From Chionoecetes opilio (taxonomy: Eukaryota; Arthropoda; Malacostraca; Decapoda; Majidae), in contig JACEEZ010005852.1 in the NCBI GenBank assembly GCA_016584305.1, positions 1-64,000 on the forward strand: 64,000 bases of DNA, given 5' to 3'. Positions 61,535-64,000 of the stretch are shown here, one piece after another. Numbering within the stretch: the stretch's first letter is position 1; each line of letters opens with the position of its first letter. The notes under the pieces were generated by a model. It was not told the DNA's origin and did no database searches. It was given only the letters and a program-made list of their open reading frames with translations. Made by a program: the position numbers and the translations under genes.

Positions 61535-64000
61535 GATTTTTTTGGGAAATTCTCTGGAAACAAGGGGAATTTTCAAGAAATTATCATCAGGTTTGGGCGT
61601 CTTCCACAAAATCTGCAATCTCCTCTCCACCATAGGGAGAGGTTTCGGGATGCGGTTTTAGAATCGTGTGTGGAATCAGGGTCATCGAGAAGGATCAGTG
61701 TCAGGGGTGATGGCGGCCGGAGGTCAACAAGCAGTGAGACTGCAAAAGCCGTGTTGAACATGATGAGGTTTGCAGGGAAAGGTTTTCCCATGGCTGAAAA
61801 AAACCCTTCAAGGGACAACACCATCGGAGGCACGAAGAACAAAAACCAGTTTCCCAAGCAATGTGTCTCAGGGAAAACCTTTCAAAGCTGATGGAGAGTG
61901 AATCATGCCACATATCCTGAACTTTCCAATTTTATTTTGAGCCCCTAAGAGTAAACAAAACCCCAGCATTCTGGTGAACCTGGACATGGTTGAGATCATG
62001 CTGGATGTTCGAGCCTCCAGAGAAGGAAATTGGATGTTTTCACCTAGGAGCAATCCGACAGATGTCCCCGAGTGTTTTGATGAAAAGGTAAACTATGCCC
62101 GTTTCCGACCTACTACTATGCCAGGTCTCGACTGCCCATTAAAACACCAGGGGTCCATGAACCTTCATGCAAGGGGGCTTTCGGCCCAGATCGGTAGAAA
62201 GAACCCCTTTTGGAGGTTTCCTGGACCAGACCATCAAAGAGCGATCAAAAAAGACCCCCAAAAAAAAAGGGGCAAAAAAGGCTTCACCCTGAAAGGTGGA
62301 GCTGTCCCCAGGTATCCCTGACATGGGAGTACGCAGCAGTATTTGAGGCGCTCAGGGCCATGGTATGGCCCAAAAAAGTATACTGGACTTCAGCCACCCG
62401 CCCAAACAGATCCCCAGGATTAAAGAGATGAGGCCGATGTCCAATCTTTAGTTCAACTGATGGAGACCAGCTGGTTGAACCCCTTAAACGCGACAAGGAG
62501 ATTTTCAGTTTGCAATGCGACTACAGCACCCCCAGAAGTTGCCAAAGACCTTCTAGGGGCCTACAGAATAGGAGGGGATGCATATAAACCCTTAAAGGAA
62601 GAGCGCCGGGAGACCGATAGCCAATATACATTTTTCATGACACGATGCGAAGACGAAACTGAAAACTTTCACTAACATCAGAATGAAGCCCGCTCACAAG
62701 GGCCCTGCCAAGGGGGTATCTTGAAGGCACAGGAACCCCCTTTGGCCAGAGATCCTTGTTCTGAGAAAAAGCTCAAAATGAGTGAGTCTTGGCTCACCCC
62801 CGGGGCCTTTTCCATGGGGACTTGCCAGCGGTGATGGGTCTCTCCGCAAGACCAAAAAAGCGCCCTACAAGGGGGTTTGGGGAGGAATGTTTTTCCCGCA
62901 GAGGGATCCCCCAGCCCTTGCACCATAAGATGGGGATGAGCCTGGTCCAGAAACTGAAGGGAAACGACAAAACTTTTTCACAGCTTGCAGGCAAGCATGA
63001 GTCACGTTGCCAGAGGGGCAAGAGCAGGGCATTGTGTTTTTGTTTTACGCTACAAGGAGACATCCCTCAAAGATGCAGAAGAGCCAACAGAAGTGCAGGC
63101 ACAGGGATCCATTTTTAAGAACATTCAACCTGGGCAAACATCCAAACAGTGGAGAAAGTTTCTCGGTAGTTCCTCCAACAAGGGGAAGTCCATCAATTCC
63201 GGTAGAAAAGGAAAAAAAAACCCCACACAGGGAGAAGCTGAGGGGAAAGGGGCTGTATGTCAATGTGACAGCTCTGCTTCAAGATCCCCAAAGAGCAGTG
63301 GGAAAAGGCTCCTGGTTAAGTCAAGTCAGAAGAAGCAGACCACGCCCCTTCTCCCTGCACTTCATCAGCAAATCTGGGGACAAATCTGTCATCATCACTG
63401 CAGAGGAACAGACGCATGGTCCGTGTCGGGCATGGCCACAAGATCCCCTCCCACCTGTTCCCGAAGGCGGGACGAAGAACCGGACAAGATCCTGGTATCA
63501 CCACATGAGCCGACACTGGAGGCAGGTGTGTGTTCATTGTTGGATGCATGCCTTTACAGGTGGGTACCGTGGGGCATTTGCTGGCCGGGGGGAAAAGGAC
63601 ACTCAAGCAGGTGAAAATGGGCAAGACATACCCGGATGCTTTCCCGAACTTGGGCGCTCATGGGAAATGTCTCCTGAACTCTTTGAGAACTCAGGAAATC
63701 ACCTGCCACATTACCTGCCATTACCCACACAACGAGGGGAACAAGTTCGGTAGAGCTTTCTTCAGACGTGGAGAGGTGGGAGTCAAGTAACTCCCTCCTT
63801 GTGAGGACTGCCCCTTTATGCATGCACTTGCAAAATACCCCGGGTGCGACTGGAGGAGAAGTCTGCAGAGCCAGCCATTTTGTTTCGAACCCCAAAAGAT
63901 GCGGCTGGTGCAGATGAGGAAAGGCAAGCTTGCTGTCAACCCCGGATGGAGGGGTCCCCCAGCACCAGATGCTGTTTGCAGTACTGCCTGCAAGTGTGGC
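61535..64000 (+). CDS. uncharacterised invertebrate family, PIN-like stretch, partial and frameshifted
   Basis: I recognise a large multi-copy invertebrate family of unknown function. Blocks in order, in changing frames: FRDA...VESG (about 61,650-61,680), KAVLNMMRF (about 61,745), FPMAEKNPSRDN (about 61,785-61,820), MVEIMLD and ASREGNWM (61,988-62,038), DEKVNYARF (about 62,080-62,105), METSWLNPLNAT and APPEVAKDLLGAYRIG (62,460-62,575), MSLVQKLKGNDKTFSQLA (about 62,936-62,990), YKETSLKDAEE and IFKNIQPGQ (63,050-63,140), QWRKFLGSSSNKGK (about 63,150-63,190), LLPALHQQI/SGDKSVIITAEE (about 63,350-63,410), GTKNRTRS (about 63,470), MHAFTGGY...AFAGRG (63,548-63,590) and SPAPDAV...CKC at the window end. 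The VIITAE segment, which I expect to be followed by acidic residues as in PIN/FEN nucleases, is disrupted by indels. The gene continues past 64,000. Homology is strong but no single frame is intact. Minus-strand frames here are shadows. Confidence 0.65.

Noticed and set aside
61573..61913. Minus-strand open frames in the GC-richer end
   Set aside because: They are antisense shadows of the + strand family gene (MVEIMLD, ASREGNWM and other blocks read on +). The same applies to those at 62,139-63,993.

Overview
The window looks like a repeat-dominated piece of an animal genome, most plausibly an arthropod (crustacean or chelicerate). That is an inference from the two protein families I recognise and from an arthropod-style TATA/TCAGT core promoter. 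There is no prokaryotic gene organisation, and I see no rRNA, tRNA or CRISPR. About 61 kb is very AT-rich, nested tandem repeat. The last 3 kb (from about 61,066) is unrelated sequence of much higher G+C that carries a broken protein-coding gene.

The repeat part has a clear grammar. Two related modules of about 262 bp (called b1 and b2 here) alternate with a module of about 156 bp (alpha). The orders b1-b2-alpha (about 731 bp) and b1-b2-alpha-alpha (about 887 bp) alternate as a dimer of about 1.62 kb. Embedded at fixed places is a DNA transposon of about 2.7 kb. It has imperfect terminal inverted repeats (CACTGGGTCGAC-like), a 4-bp TAAT target duplication clearest at copy C, a core promoter, one gene for a DDE-transposase-like protein, an (AT)n tract and a 3' segment of about 370 bp. 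Full copies lie at 1,452-4,098 (+), 16,573-19,287 (+) and 47,495-50,273 (-). Truncated copies with only the 3' segment lie at 11,944-12,276 and 28,030-28,405 (+), and at 36,238-36,606 and 59,829-60,194 (-).

Transposon plus arrays form a higher-order unit of about 15.1 kb: full element, 8-11 kb of array, truncated element, then about 4 kb of array. Units 1 and 2 are head to tail on the + strand. At about 32,304-32,354 the arrangement flips, and the same units run on the - strand to 61,066. The whole is a macrosatellite-like block with a very large inverted repeat. It is either a real palindrome or, in its core, an assembly fold-back.

The GC-richer end (about 61,535-64,000, +) is a frameshift-ridden, 3'-truncated copy of a large uncharacterised invertebrate protein family, with a stretch reminiscent of PIN/FEN-type nucleases and the start of a Cys-rich tail.

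Consensus quality varies along the window. Clean stretches (for example 6,230-9,500, 20,880-23,550, 53,310-55,250, 58,400-60,540) alternate with stretches full of single-base indels and homopolymer errors, and there is one N at 53,306. Many frameshifts in the genes may therefore be sequencing errors rather than decay. All family assignments are from recognition of motifs, not from a database search.
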